From positions 1 to 55,162 of the forward strand of contig CALCJD010000076.1 of assembly GCA_937960895.1 (NCBI GenBank): a stretch of DNA of 55,162 nucleotides, read 5' to 3'. The notes beneath the pieces are model-generated. The model saw nothing but the letters and a program-made list of their open reading frames with translations, was not told the DNA's origin and did no database searches. The DNA is from an uncultured Spartobacteria bacterium. GTDB lineage: Bacteria; Verrucomicrobiota; Verrucomicrobiia; Chthoniobacterales; Terrimicrobiaceae. The translations under genes and the position numbers were made by a program. The stretch's first letter is position 1; the number at the start of each line of letters is the position of its first letter. Positions 42,545-51,764 of this stretch are shown piece by piece.

Positions 42545-43698
42545 GGCGAGGTGCTGGAGGCGGTGTCGTCCGCGGGCCTGGGATCCACCTTTTCGCCGGG
42601 CCGGATCTTGAGCAGGCCGTCCACCACCACGGTCTCGCCCGCGGCCAGTCCCTTGGTGATGACCTGAAGGCCGTCGTGGGCGCGGCCCAGTTCCACCGGA
42701 CGGATGCTCACGGTGTTGTCCGCGCCGACCACGGCCACGTATTTTTGTCCCTGGTCGTTGCCCACCGCACGGGCGGGCACAACCACGGCGGTGTAGGGTT
42801 CGCCCGCCGGGATGCGCAGGCGGACAAAGAGTCCCGGACTGAGCAGGCCGTTTTCGGAATTGAAGACGCCGCGCAGGCGGAGTGTTCCCGTTTCCGGATC
42901 CACCCGGTTGTCGGTGAAGTCGATGTATCCGCGGTGGGGATATCCCTTTTCGTCCTGCAATCCCAACTCGATGGGAATTTCCGCCTTTTCCTCGTCGCCC
43001 GGGGCCACGTTGTGCTCGAGGTAATACCGCTTGTAGCGCAGGAACGAGCGTTCATCCACGTCGGCGTAGGCGTACACCGGAGTCATGGATACGATGGTGG
43101 TGAGCGGTTTTTCCATGGACGGGGAGACCAGGTTTCCGACGGTCACGTTGACCAGGCTGGCCTTGCCGTCGATGGGAGCCTTGATCGTGCAGAACTCAAG
43201 GTCCAGGGCCGCCTTCTCCAGGGCGGCCCGGGCGGAGAGGACCGCGCCCTCGGACTGCAGGAAGGTGGCGCTGGTCTTGTCAAAATCGCCGGCCGACGTC
43301 ACCCCCTTCTCCCGAAGCTGCTTGGCGCGCTCAAGGTCGGATTTGGCAAGCTGGAGCGTGGACTCGGCCTTGTTGTATTCGCCCTTGGCGCGGTTGTAGT
43401 CGGCTTCGTAGGGACGGGGATCGATGAGGAAAAGCGGCTGGTCCTTTTTGACGAGGTCACCGTCCTGGAATTTGACCTCCATGAGGTATCCGCTCACCTG
43501 CGCCCGGACCTCGACGGTTTCGGCGGCGGCGAGCCGGCCGGTGTATTCGTCCCAGTCCTCGATTTTCTGTTCGGCGGCCTTGGTGACGGTGACCACCGGC
43601 GGCGGCAGTTCGACGGCGTGTTCCTTTTCACAACCGGAAAGAAACGGCATGCACAGGGCGCCGGTCAGAATGACACGCAGCGAAGGGCGGATGCTCAT
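42541..43698 (-). CDS. RND membrane-fusion protein (AcrA-like), first system
   Basis: A 385-residue periplasmic adaptor. The signal peptide ends in lipobox FLSGC (Cys about 23), so it should be lipid-anchored. The biotinyl-lipoyl-like hairpin starts with VEVRAQVSGYLMEVKFQDGD and is followed by an alpha-hairpin (YNRAKGEYNKAESTLQLAKS) and FCTIKAPIDGKASL; the beta-barrel and membrane-proximal domains follow. It bridges the pump to TolC. Start 43698 begins the signal peptide; the open frame upstream is not credible. It overlaps the pump gene. Confidence 0.92.
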   Translation of the reverse strand: MSIRPSLRVILTGALCMPFLSGCEKEHAVELPPPVVTVTKAAEQKIEDWDEYTGRLAAAETVEVRAQVSGYLMEVKFQDGDLVKKDQPLFLIDPRPYEADYNRAKGEYNKAESTLQLAKSDLERAKQLREKGVTSAGDFDKTSATFLQSEGAVLSARAALEKAALDLEFCTIKAPIDGKASLVNVTVGNLVSPSMEKPLTTIVSMTPVYAYADVDERSFLRYKRYYLEHNVAPGDEEKAEIPIELGLQDEKGYPHRGYIDFTDNRVDPETGTLRLRGVFNSENGLLSPGLFVRLRIPAGEPYTAVVVPARAVGNDQGQKYVAVVGADNTVSIRPVELGRAHDGLQVITKGLAAGETVVVDGLLKIRPGEKVDPRPADDTASSTSP

Positions 43699-43752
43699 AG
43701 GCTCTAGGCCTTGCCGAAAGGGGGAGGGACGGTCAATGCAATTCGGAGTCCG

Positions 43753-43771
43753 CCGGCTCGTTGGGAGCCGG
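43753..43771. promoter_or_regulatory. Inverted repeat between the divergent RND-1 and sugar-kinase genes
   Basis: CCGGCTC-GTTGG-GAGCCGG has perfect 7-bp arms and a 5-nt spacer. It lies in the 127-bp gap between the starts of the adaptor gene and the kinase gene. It could be an operator for either gene or a hairpin in the kinase leader. Function unproven. Confidence 0.4.
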
Positions 43772-43825
43772 GACGCCGTTCTTCGTCGGGAAATGTTTGG
43801 CAATCCGGTGCGGGATGCGGAAAAG

Positions 43826-45256
43826 ATGACGCGTATTCCGATGAAGTTACCTCCTGTTCTCGCCATAGATCTCGGCACCTCCTCCGTCCGGGCCGGTTTG
43901 TTCGACGTGCGCGGCAAGCGCATTCCCGGCACGGTTGCGCAACGCGTCTACACCCTCCGCACGGCGAGGGATGGACAGGCCGAACTGGATCCTTTTGATG
44001 TCCTGCGCCAGACCCGCGCCTGCATCAAGGAGGCCACCGCGGGCTGGCACAAGATTTCCGCGGTGGGCATGTCGTGCTTCTGGCACAGCCTTCTCGGCAC
44101 GGACGCGGAGGGCAATCCGCTCACGCCGATCTACACCTGGGCGGACTCGCGGTGCCGGACGGATGCCGCCCGCCTGCGCGAGGAATTGGGGGAGCGCGAG
44201 GTGCACGCCGAGACGGGCTGCATGGTGCGAAGCTCGTTCTGGCCGGCCAAGCTGCGTTGGCTGCAGCGCACCGATCGGGCGCGTTTCCGAAAGGTGCGCT
44301 TCTGGATGTCCCCCGCCGAATGGGTGCAGTGGCGCCTGGCCGGGGAAACACGCTGTGCCTACGGCATGGCCACCGGGACGGGACTCTTCAATCCCAGCAC
44401 GCTGGAATGGAGCCCCCGCATGCTGGAGGCCTGCCGGTTTTCCGCCGACCGGATGCTGCCCGTCGGGGACGAACCCACCGACTGGCGGGGCGTTCCGTGG
44501 TTTCCCGCCATTGGCGACGGGGCGGCCAGCAATCTGGGTTCGGGAGCCGTCGGGGCCGGCCGGGGCGCCATCAATGTGGGGACCAGCGCCGCGCTCCGCA
44601 TCATGCGCGAAGGCCGTGTCGCCCGGGCGCCGTTTGGCCTGTTTGCCTACCGGGTGGACGCCAGCCGCTACTTGGTGGGCGGCGCGGTGAGCAATGCGGG
44701 CAACCTTCATGCCTGGTGTTTGCGGGAACTGCGCCTGAGTGACGATCCGGCCGCCATCGAAAAGGCGCTCGCCGGTCGTCCGCTGCCAGAGCACGGCCTC
44801 ACCGTTCTGCCGTTCTGGTCGGCGGAACGCGCGCCCACCTGGGACGAAAACGCCCAGGGAGCCATCGTGGGCCTTCGGCAGAGCACCACGGCGCTTGATC
44901 TCCTGCAGGCCATCACGGAGGGCTTTTATCACCGGCTCGGACTCATTGCCGAAATGATCGCCGGCCGCGAACAACCCAAGTGGATTGTGTCGGGCGGAAT
45001 CCTCAAGTCGAAGTCCGCCCTCCGCCGCCTGGCCAATGTGATGGGCCGTGCGGTTTACGCCAATCCGGAACCCGAGGCGTCCCTGAGGGGCGCGGCGGTG
45101 TTTGCCTTGGAGAAACTCGGACTGCCCGTGGCGGAGATGAAATACGGTTCCGCCACCCGGCCCGTTCCGTCCATCCACCGGGCTTACCGCGCGGAGAGGG
45201 CGCGTCAGGCCCGTCTCGAAAAGATCCTGGCGGCGGAGGGGGAAGCGACCGGCTGA
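43826..45256 (+). CDS. FGGY-family carbohydrate kinase
   Basis: A 476-residue sugar kinase. The N-terminal ATPase fold begins LAIDLGTSSVRAGLFD (phosphate loop 1); IYTWADSRC is the sugar-contact region and AINVGTSAALRI phosphate loop 2. IVSGGILKSKSALRRLANVMG is the C-terminal FGGY signature region. The closest named relatives are gluconate kinases and xylulokinases; the substrate is not decidable. ATG 43826 is chosen, with ATG 43841 a close alternative. No sugar isomerase or transporter gene adjoins it; it lies between two efflux systems. Confidence 0.86.
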   Translation: MTRIPMKLPPVLAIDLGTSSVRAGLFDVRGKRIPGTVAQRVYTLRTARDGQAELDPFDVLRQTRACIKEATAGWHKISAVGMSCFWHSLLGTDAEGNPLTPIYTWADSRCRTDAARLREELGEREVHAETGCMVRSSFWPAKLRWLQRTDRARFRKVRFWMSPAEWVQWRLAGETRCAYGMATGTGLFNPSTLEWSPRMLEACRFSADRMLPVGDEPTDWRGVPWFPAIGDGAASNLGSGAVGAGRGAINVGTSAALRIMREGRVARAPFGLFAYRVDASRYLVGGAVSNAGNLHAWCLRELRLSDDPAAIEKALAGRPLPEHGLTVLPFWSAERAPTWDENAQGAIVGLRQSTTALDLLQAITEGFYHRLGLIAEMIAGREQPKWIVSGGILKSKSALRRLANVMGRAVYANPEPEASLRGAAVFALEKLGLPVAEMKYGSATRPVPSIHRAYRAERARQARLEKILAAEGEATG

Positions 45257-45286
45257 ACGGACCCGGGAATCCGGCGGAGGCGGCGC

Positions 45287-45733
45287 CTAAAGCGCATGGC
45301 TGCGCGGAAATTCCGCCAGCCCCCCGCCTCCCAGGCAGATGAATTCCGCGTCCTTCAGGTGCAGGCGCCACGACTCATAGCCGCTCGAAAGCTGGAGAAA
45401 CTGCAGCGTGCGATCTCCGGAGAAGACGAGACTCAGGTCGCCGCTGCCGTCGTAGCGGGCGTTCTCGACGGCCTCGCCCTGCAGTTCCGCAATGAGCTGA
45501 TCCCCCGCGTCGACCATCTCCGTTTCGCCAAAACTGACCCGGTCGTCCTCCGAGGAAATCCGCGTGCCGTGCGGCGTCATCAGACGCCAGGGTTCCTCGG
45601 TGAAAATGGTGTCCCCGCCGCTCAAATGAAACGACCAGGTATTCCCCTCCCTCTGCACCATGGTGAGCGACTGACCGACCAGTTCCGAAAGGTCGAGGTT
45701 CATCCTGAGGAAAAGATCGATCGGTTTTCTCAT
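45287..45733 (-). CDS. Hypothetical protein
   Basis: A 148-residue cytoplasmic protein with a strand-rich, acidic middle (DTIFTEEPWRL, SSEDDRVSFGETEMVDAG) and a C-terminal Gly-rich LGGGGLAEF. I recognise no family. A second in-frame ATG lies at 45703. The gene is convergent with the sugar kinase, with 30 bp between them, and divergent from the PDZ gene. Confidence 0.6.
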   Translation of the reverse strand: MRKPIDLFLRMNLDLSELVGQSLTMVQREGNTWSFHLSGGDTIFTEEPWRLMTPHGTRISSEDDRVSFGETEMVDAGDQLIAELQGEAVENARYDGSGDLSLVFSGDRTLQFLQLSSGYESWRLHLKDAEFICLGGGGLAEFPRSHAL

Positions 45734-45831
45734 TCGGCAAGGGGGAAAATGTGACGGGAAGAATTCCCGGGGCGGAACGGAAGGGGGCGATGTTGCGCAA
45801 CGCACGGTGTGGTGCTTGAGTGGCACGGTCC

Positions 45832-46218
45832 ATGAAAAATCTTCTGGTGGTCTGTTTCTGGCTGGCGTGCACCGGGTTCGGCCTGGGTCAGGGCCTGTCG
45901 CCGGGATGGATCGGGATGCCTGCGGAGGTCGAGGAGTTCGGCGGCATTGGAGCCGTTCTCGACAAGGATGAGACCACACAGGCGATCGTGGTGGCCGGGG
46001 TGCTGCCGGGTCTGGCGGCGGACCGGGCGGGTCTGCAGCAGAATGACATCATTGCCGAGGTCGATGGATCGTCGGTGTACGGCAAGGACCTGCGTGATGT
46101 GGTGGACCTGATTCGCGGACCGGTGGGTTCCCGGGTGGAGCTCACCATTGTCCGCGACCCCGCCGAGCCTCCGATAAAGCTGGTGATTATGCGGGAAGGC
46201 GTGCAGGCGCCGCGATGA
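45832..46218 (+). CDS. Small secreted PDZ-domain protein
   Basis: A 128-residue protein. The signal peptide MKNLLVVCFWLACTGFGLGQ precedes a single PDZ domain (about residues 38-124): AGVLPGLAADRAGLQQNDII is the usual carboxylate-loop and helix pattern, then IRGPVGSRVELTIVR. There is no protease domain, so it probably binds C-termini of periplasmic proteins as an adaptor. ATG 45832 is preferred over a GTG four codons upstream. Confidence 0.82.
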   Translation: MKNLLVVCFWLACTGFGLGQGLSPGWIGMPAEVEEFGGIGAVLDKDETTQAIVVAGVLPGLAADRAGLQQNDIIAEVDGSSVYGKDLRDVVDLIRGPVGSRVELTIVRDPAEPPIKLVIMREGVQAPR

Positions 46219-46293
46219 TTCCGGGGATGGAATTTCAGGAATTTTCTCGCGCCGGGCTCCCGGCCGGGGGAGAATCCGCCCCGAAACTCACTC

Positions 46294-46686
46294 ATGTACC
46301 ATCTTGCGCCGCCTGATCGGTATACCAAGCGGGCCCGAACCATCGTGGGGCTGATTCTGACCGGGTTTTTCTTCTTTTCCCTGTTGGTTCTGCTCACCGC
46401 CCCGCCGGTGTTTCGGATCGACCTGTCCCTTCAGGTCGGTCTCAGCATGGTGTGGAATTGCGTTCTCCTCGGCGCCATCTGGCAGCGCCAGAACTGGGCG
46501 CGGTACATCCTGTGCCTTTTTCTTGTGTTTTCGACGGCCTTCGGGGCGCTGGTCGTCCTTCCGCAGCTTCTGGCCGCCAGGGATTCCCTTCCCTTCGGAT
46601 TCCTGGCACTCCTTGGCTACCATCCCGTCGCCCTGCTGGTCGTCGGGTTCAATCCGACCCTGCGAAAGTTCCTTCACAGCCGTTAG
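46294..46686 (+). CDS. Four-helix membrane protein of unknown function
   Basis: A 130-residue protein with a basic N-terminus (YTKRARTI) and four hydrophobic segments, about 17-37, 48-62, 68-90 and 100-117. There are few polar residues inside. No family is recognised. It is separated from the PDZ gene by 75 bp that include a small GC hairpin, and is convergent with the second RND pump. Confidence 0.6.
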   Translation: MYHLAPPDRYTKRARTIVGLILTGFFFFSLLVLLTAPPVFRIDLSLQVGLSMVWNCVLLGAIWQRQNWARYILCLFLVFSTAFGALVVLPQLLAARDSLPFGFLALLGYHPVALLVVGFNPTLRKFLHSR

Positions 46687-46719
46687 GACCGGCGCGGTGG
46701 GTGTCCGCCCCGGCGCCAT

Positions 46720-49700
46720 TCACACTCCGGCCGGAACCAGTTTTGGGGGAGCGTCGGGGGAGGGGGCGGCGCCCTTCCTTCCGCCGGTCAGCCGTTCCAG
46801 ATAGAGGTAGATGATCGGCGTGATGTAGAGCGTGACGAGCTGGGAAATGAGAAGGCCGCCCACCACGGAGAGGCCGAGCGGCTGACGGACATCGCCTCCC
46901 GCACCGAGTCCAAGCGCGATGGGCAGGGTGCCCATCATGGCGGCCAGGGTGGTCATCATGATGGGACGAAAACGGATCAGACAGGCGTCGAAGATGGCAC
47001 GATCCGGCGGCAGGTTGTCCTTCCGCTGCGCCTCAAGCGCAAAGTCGATCATCATGATGGCGTTCTTTTTCACGATGCCGATCAGCATGAGCAGTCCCAC
47101 AAAGCCGTAGACGTTGAGCTCCATGCCGAAGACGAGCAGCGTGAGCAGCGCGCCGAATCCCGCCGACGGCAGGCCGGAGAGGATGGTGAGGGGATGGATG
47201 AAACTTTCGTAAAGGATGCCGAGGATGATGTAGATGACGATCACCGCCATCAGCAGAAGAAACCCGAGGTTGCCCAGCGACGCCTGGAAAGCCTGGGCGG
47301 TGCCCTGAAACTGCGAGCCGATTTGTTCGCCGAGTTCGGTCCGCGCGAGGGCCTCGATTTTCGGCACCACGTCGCTGAGGGAGGCGCCGCGGGCGAGGTC
47401 GAAGGACAGCGTGACGGCCGGCAGCTGGCCGAGGTGCTGGACGGTGAGGGGACCGACCTGGGGCTTGATCCTGGCGACGGCGTCCAGGGCGACCAGCCGG
47501 CCCGTGGTGGCGGAGCGGACATACAGCCGGGAAAGATCCGCGGCCTCCCGCTTGAAGTCGTCATTCGCCTCGATGATGACGCGGTATTGGTTGTTTGGGG
47601 TGTAGATGGTGGAAATCTGACGCGCGCCATACGCCGCGCCGAGGGTGCGTTCGATCTGTGCGGCGGTGATTCCCAGGGCGGAGGCCTTGTCGCGGTTGAT
47701 GTCGACGAGAACCTGCGGATTGGAGATCTGCAGGTCGCTGGTCACGTCGACGATGCCGGGAATCCGGCTCATCTTTTCCTCCATCCGGGCGGCCGCCTCA
47801 TAAAGTTCGTCGAGGTTGGGACCGAAGAGGGTGAATTGATAAAGACTCTTGGTCTGCATGCCGCCGATGCGGATGCTGGGCGGATTCTGCGGGAAGACCT
47901 TGAGCCCGGGAATGCCCGCCAGATCACGGCGGAGCTGACGGACGATGTCGTCGATGGGCGGCCGTTCGCTGCGCGGCTTGAGCGTGAGAAAAAGCCGGCC
48001 GGTGTTGTTGGCGCGCGCGTTCTGTCCCCCGCCGATGCGGGACATGAACCCTTCCACGTGGGGATTCCGGCTGACAATGTCGGCGGCCTGCTGTTGCAGT
48101 TCGACCAGCTTGTCGAAGGTGACGCCCTGCTCGGCCTCGGTGGAAATCATAATCCGGTTGGCGTCCTCGTTGGGCAGAAACCCCTTGGGAATTTTCAGGA
48201 ACAGCCAGACGGTCGCCCCGGCCATGACCAGCGCCGCCATGCTGACCAGAAGGTGGTGCCGCAGGGCCAGACGGAGGGTTTTTTCGTAGATCTTCAGGAC
48301 CGCGTCAAAGACGGCCTCCGAACAGCGAAACAGAAGGTTGTTGCCGGCGCCGTGGGCACTGGTGAGAAAACGGCTGCAGAGCATCGGGGTCAGCGACAGC
48401 GACACGAACCCGGAAATCAGGATCGCCACCGCGATGGTGACGGCAAACTCGTTGAGCAGCCGGCCGAGAATGCCGCCCATGAAAAGGACGGGAATGAAGA
48501 CCGCGGCCAGCGACAGGGTCATTGAAAGAATGGTGAATCCGATCTCCCGCGCGCCCCGGAACGCCGCCTCCCGCGGCGTGAGCCCCCTCTCGATGTGGCG
48601 CACGATGTTTTCCAGGACCACGATGGCGTCGTCGACCACAAACCCCACCGCGAGAATGAGGGCCATCAGCGAAAAATTGTTCACGCTGAATCCCATCAGG
48701 TACATCACGGCAAAGGTGCCGATGATGGAAAGCGGGATGGCGGCGCTGGGAATGAGGGTGGCACGCACGTTGCGGAGGAAGATGAAAATGACCAGCACCA
48801 CCAGCGCGACGGCCAGCACGAGGGTGAACTGGACGTCGTGCAGGGATTCCCGGATCGAGAGGGAGCGGTCGTAGAGAATGTCGAGTTTCATCCCGCCCGG
48901 AAGCTGGGCCTGGTATTGGGGAAGTACGGCGCGGATGCGGTCGATCACCGCGACGGTGTTGGCTCCCGGCTGGCGCTGGATGGCCAGAACCACCCCGCGC
49001 CTGTTGTTGTACCAGCCGAGGTTCTTGTCGTCCTCGACGCTGTCGAGCACGGTGGCGATTTGTTTGAGCCGGACCGGAAAACCGTCGCGGTAGGAAACGA
49101 TCAGCTCGCGAAATTCGGCGGCGTTGGTGAGCTGGCCGGTCGCCTCCACGGTGCGGGCCTTGGCGCCCGAGTCGAGCTGCCCGGTGGCGGCGTTGGAGTT
49201 GGCTTCCTGGATGGCCTTTTCCACCTCGTCAAACCCGATGCCGCGGGCCGCCAGTTCCCGCGGATCCACCTTTACGCGGACGGCGTATTTTTGGGATCCA
49301 AACAGGTCCACCTGGGCCACGCCCAGCACGGTGGAAAGCCTTTGGGCGATGAGGGTGTCGGCGTATTCGTCGACCTTGCTGTACGGCAGGCTGTCCGAGT
49401 AGGCGGCCAGCATGAGGATGGGCTGCTCGGCGGGGTTGACCTTGCGGAAGGACGGCGGCGCCGGCATGTCGGTCGGCAGGTCGCGCTGCGCCTGGGAAAT
49501 GGCGGCCTGGACATCCTGGGCGGCGGCGTCGATGTCGCGGGAGAGGTCAAATTGCAGCGTGATCGTGGTCGTACCGAGCGCACTCGTGGAGGTCATCGAT
49601 TCGATGCCCGCGATGGTGGAGAATTCCTTTTCCAACGGCAGGGCCACCGCGGAGGCCATCGTTTCCGGACTCGCCCCCGGCAGGGAGGCGGAGATGGTGA

Positions 49701-49833
49701 TGGTCGGAAAATCCACGCTCGGCAGATCGCTCACCGGCAGCCGGAAATAAGCGAGCAGTCCGGCGCCGAGGATGCTGATCATGACCAGCGTGGTCATGAT
49801 GGGCCGGCGGATGAAGGGGTCGGTGAGGCTCAC
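46720..49833 (-). CDS. RND efflux pump, HAE1 (MdtB/MdtC-like), second system
   Basis: A 1037-residue proton-driven exporter. Signatures are DPFIRRPIMTTLVMISI, the TM4 acidic pair in VGFVVDDAIVVLENIVRHIE, GVTFDKLVELQQQAA in the periplasmic pore domain, and VYGFVGLLMLIGIVKKNAIM in the C-terminal half. The first-half PLPVSDLPSVDFPTITIS-like start is closer to MdtBC/MuxBC than to AcrB, although there is only one pump here. It lies downstream of its adaptor by 25 bp and of a TetR gene. Confidence 0.94.
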   Translation of the reverse strand: MSLTDPFIRRPIMTTLVMISILGAGLLAYFRLPVSDLPSVDFPTITISASLPGASPETMASAVALPLEKEFSTIAGIESMTSTSALGTTTITLQFDLSRDIDAAAQDVQAAISQAQRDLPTDMPAPPSFRKVNPAEQPILMLAAYSDSLPYSKVDEYADTLIAQRLSTVLGVAQVDLFGSQKYAVRVKVDPRELAARGIGFDEVEKAIQEANSNAATGQLDSGAKARTVEATGQLTNAAEFRELIVSYRDGFPVRLKQIATVLDSVEDDKNLGWYNNRRGVVLAIQRQPGANTVAVIDRIRAVLPQYQAQLPGGMKLDILYDRSLSIRESLHDVQFTLVLAVALVVLVIFIFLRNVRATLIPSAAIPLSIIGTFAVMYLMGFSVNNFSLMALILAVGFVVDDAIVVLENIVRHIERGLTPREAAFRGAREIGFTILSMTLSLAAVFIPVLFMGGILGRLLNEFAVTIAVAILISGFVSLSLTPMLCSRFLTSAHGAGNNLLFRCSEAVFDAVLKIYEKTLRLALRHHLLVSMAALVMAGATVWLFLKIPKGFLPNEDANRIMISTEAEQGVTFDKLVELQQQAADIVSRNPHVEGFMSRIGGGQNARANNTGRLFLTLKPRSERPPIDDIVRQLRRDLAGIPGLKVFPQNPPSIRIGGMQTKSLYQFTLFGPNLDELYEAAARMEEKMSRIPGIVDVTSDLQISNPQVLVDINRDKASALGITAAQIERTLGAAYGARQISTIYTPNNQYRVIIEANDDFKREAADLSRLYVRSATTGRLVALDAVARIKPQVGPLTVQHLGQLPAVTLSFDLARGASLSDVVPKIEALARTELGEQIGSQFQGTAQAFQASLGNLGFLLLMAVIVIYIILGILYESFIHPLTILSGLPSAGFGALLTLLVFGMELNVYGFVGLLMLIGIVKKNAIMMIDFALEAQRKDNLPPDRAIFDACLIRFRPIMMTTLAAMMGTLPIALGLGAGGDVRQPLGLSVVGGLLISQLVTLYITPIIYLYLERLTGGRKGAAPSPDAPPKLVPAGV

Positions 49834-49858
49834 GGGATTGCTCGGGGTGTGATGGGGT

Positions 49859-51004
49859 TTACGATCCGGTTGCCGGGTTTCCGTCGTCCGCGTCCCCCTG
49901 TGGCTCCGCGGGCGTGTCCTTTTTCGTCACGGTGATCCTCCCGCCCGGGGTGACCCGAAGCTGGCCGGTGGTGATGACCTGCTCGCCGGGCTGGAGCCCG
50001 GACCTGATGACGCACCGGTCGCCGATCATCCGTTCCACCTCGACGGGTCGCAGGACGGCCCGGTCGCCTTCCACGACAAACACCTGGGCGCCATTCCGGC
50101 CCTCGGTGACGGCAGTGGTGGGAATGACCAGCGCGTCGGGCTCCTCGGCCAGCTTCACGGTCACGTCCACAAACTGTCCGGGCCAGAGCAATTCGTCGGT
50201 GTTGGGAAACGTCGCCTTGAACGCAATCATCCCCGATCCGCGATCCACGGAATTGTCGATGAAGGTCAGTTCCCCCTCGCCAAGAACCCGCCCGGTGTCG
50301 GGTTCGTAGGCGGTGACGGTCGGCCGGCCCTGGTTCATCCACTGGCGGACCGAGGCCAGCGAGTTCTCCGGCAGGGAGAAGGTGACATAAATCGGCTGCA
50401 TCTGATTGATGACCGCCAGGGTGTCCACGTTTGGCTGGGCGATGTTGCCGGCCTTGAGCAGGGCGGCCCCCGCCCGGCCGGAAATCGGAGCGCGCACCTG
50501 CGTCCATTCCAGCGAAAGACGCGCTTCGTCCACGTCGGCCTGGCGGGCGGCAAGTTCGGACTTCTGCGATTCCGCCGTGGCGAGGAACTGCGAGGTCTGT
50601 TCCCGCGAGGCCACCCCGCGCTTGATCAGGGTGGTGTAGCGTTCGGCCTGCTCGGTGGCGTTCTCGGCCGTCGCCTTGGCAATGGCCAGATTCGCCTCCG
50701 CCCGCTTCAGCGCGGCCTCGAAAGTCCGCGGATCAATGCTGAAAAGCAGATCCCCGGCCTTCACCTCGGCGCCGTCGGCAAAATGCACCTGGAGGATTTC
50801 CCCCTGCACCTTCGATTTGATCTGCACACTCGCCACCGGTTCCACCGTGCCGATGGCCTTCATCTCGACGGGCACCGTGCGCCGCTCCGCCACGGCGATC
50901 TCCACCGGGGCGGGGGGCGGACCCGACGGTGATGACGCGACGGGCTGCCTGCAGGCGCTCAATGCCAGGGCGGTGAGAAAGAGAACGGGAAGGGATTTCA
51001 TCAT
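49859..51004 (-). CDS. RND membrane-fusion protein (MdtA-like), second system
   Basis: A 381-residue lipid-anchored adaptor with lipobox ALSAC. It has the barrel-sandwich halves (VASVQIKSKVQGEILQVHF, then WTQVRAPISGRAGAALLKAG) and an intervening alpha-hairpin; the rest follows MdtA. The ATG at 51004 overlaps the TetR stop by ATGA, so regulator and adaptor are coupled. A second ATG directly follows the first. Expression is expected to be under the TetR-family repressor. Confidence 0.92.
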   Translation of the reverse strand: MMKSLPVLFLTALALSACRQPVASSPSGPPPAPVEIAVAERRTVPVEMKAIGTVEPVASVQIKSKVQGEILQVHFADGAEVKAGDLLFSIDPRTFEAALKRAEANLAIAKATAENATEQAERYTTLIKRGVASREQTSQFLATAESQKSELAARQADVDEARLSLEWTQVRAPISGRAGAALLKAGNIAQPNVDTLAVINQMQPIYVTFSLPENSLASVRQWMNQGRPTVTAYEPDTGRVLGEGELTFIDNSVDRGSGMIAFKATFPNTDELLWPGQFVDVTVKLAEEPDALVIPTTAVTEGRNGAQVFVVEGDRAVLRPVEVERMIGDRCVIRSGLQPGEQVITTGQLRVTPGGRITVTKKDTPAEPQGDADDGNPATGS

Positions 51005-51648
51005 CGGAATTGGGCTCCACCAAGAAACACATCGGCGGCAAAATCCGCGGAATCGGAAAGACGGCCGGAGCTTTGCTCCCGAATCCACTGCCGGATGATT
51101 TGCAGGGTCACTCCAAGAAAAGCCACCGCATACAGACGCGGATCGCCGGGTTTAAATTCCCCGCGCTGCTGGCCGTGAACAATGCATTCTTCAATCAATA
51201 CAAGAATCCGGCGCTTCAGGGTCTCCAGTTCCTCCCAGTGCTGCGGATGCAGCGGCGAGGTCCGAACCTGATGCTGGTGCAGAAAGATTTCCAAAAAATT
51301 CGGGTTCGCATCGTGAAACGCAAACTGCGAATGCACCGCCGCCCGAAGGCACTCCGGCGCACTCTCCGACGAAGTGAGCGCCTCCTCGAACCGCACGGCA
51401 ATCTGCTTCATCTTTTCCAGAATGACATGACCGTAGAGGTCCGCCTTGTCCGCGAAATACAAATACAGCGTCCCTACCGCCAGACCGGCCTCCCGCGCAA
51501 TCGCCGCCAGCGAGGCCTTGTGATACCCCCCGGCGCTGAACGCCGCCTCCGCCGCGGACAGAATCCGCTGACGACGTCCGTCCTTCTCCCGCTGACGGAA
51601 GGAGGGGCTTTGCACGGGTGAATTGGTATTCATAAACTGAATGGCCAT
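51001..51648 (-). CDS. TetR/AcrR-family transcriptional regulator
   Basis: A 215-residue repressor. The N-terminal HTH (RILSAAEAAFSAGGYHKASLA, IAREAGLAVGTLYLYFADKADLY) is typical of TetR, with YLYF in the recognition helix region. The C-terminal ligand domain is helical and variable. Two starts are possible: ATG 51648, or ATG 51633 five codons on. The 14-bp palindrome at the start fits an operator. It is the first gene of the second RND operon, so it probably represses itself and the pump. Confidence 0.9.
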   Translation of the reverse strand: MAIQFMNTNSPVQSPSFRQREKDGRRQRILSAAEAAFSAGGYHKASLAAIAREAGLAVGTLYLYFADKADLYGHVILEKMKQIAVRFEEALTSSESAPECLRAAVHSQFAFHDANPNFLEIFLHQHQVRTSPLHPQHWEELETLKRRILVLIEECIVHGQQRGEFKPGDPRLYAVAFLGVTLQIIRQWIREQSSGRLSDSADFAADVFLGGAQFR

Positions 51649-51651
51649 TCA
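51638..51651. promoter_or_regulatory. TetR operator candidate
   Basis: TGAATGGCCATTCA is a perfect 14-bp palindrome overlapping the first codon of the repressor gene (or 5 bp upstream of the alternative start). GAATG-n-CATTC half-sites are common in TetR-family operators. A likely autoregulation site; not tested. Confidence 0.6.
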
Positions 51652-51745
51652 TTTTAACCCCGTGGAGGGAGGAAAGTCGCCTGATTTTTCAAAAAGAGTG
51701 CCAGGACATCCTGTCACAGGGGGCGGGACATGGCACAGGTATAGT

Positions 51746-51764
51746 GACAATTTGTCTCAGACAA
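51746..51764. promoter_or_regulatory. Repeated GACAA/TTGTC half-sites upstream of dnaK
   Basis: GACAA-T-TTGTC-TCA-GACAA gives three alternating half-sites, about 130 bp before the dnaK ATG. Between them and the gene lies an A/T-rich stretch with the palindrome TATTTTAAAATA (51799-51810), unlike the rest of the GC-rich window. I found no CIRCE element and no obvious sigma-32 promoter here. A heat-shock operator is possible but unproven. Confidence 0.4.

Noticed and set aside
46240..46275. GC hairpin GCCGG-GCTC-CCGGC as a terminator
   Set aside because: Only a 5-bp stem and no T-run; too weak to report.
39422..51648. The two RND systems as a novel machine
   Set aside because: Pump and adaptor sequences match ordinary HAE1 systems; only their regulation differs, and that is listed separately.
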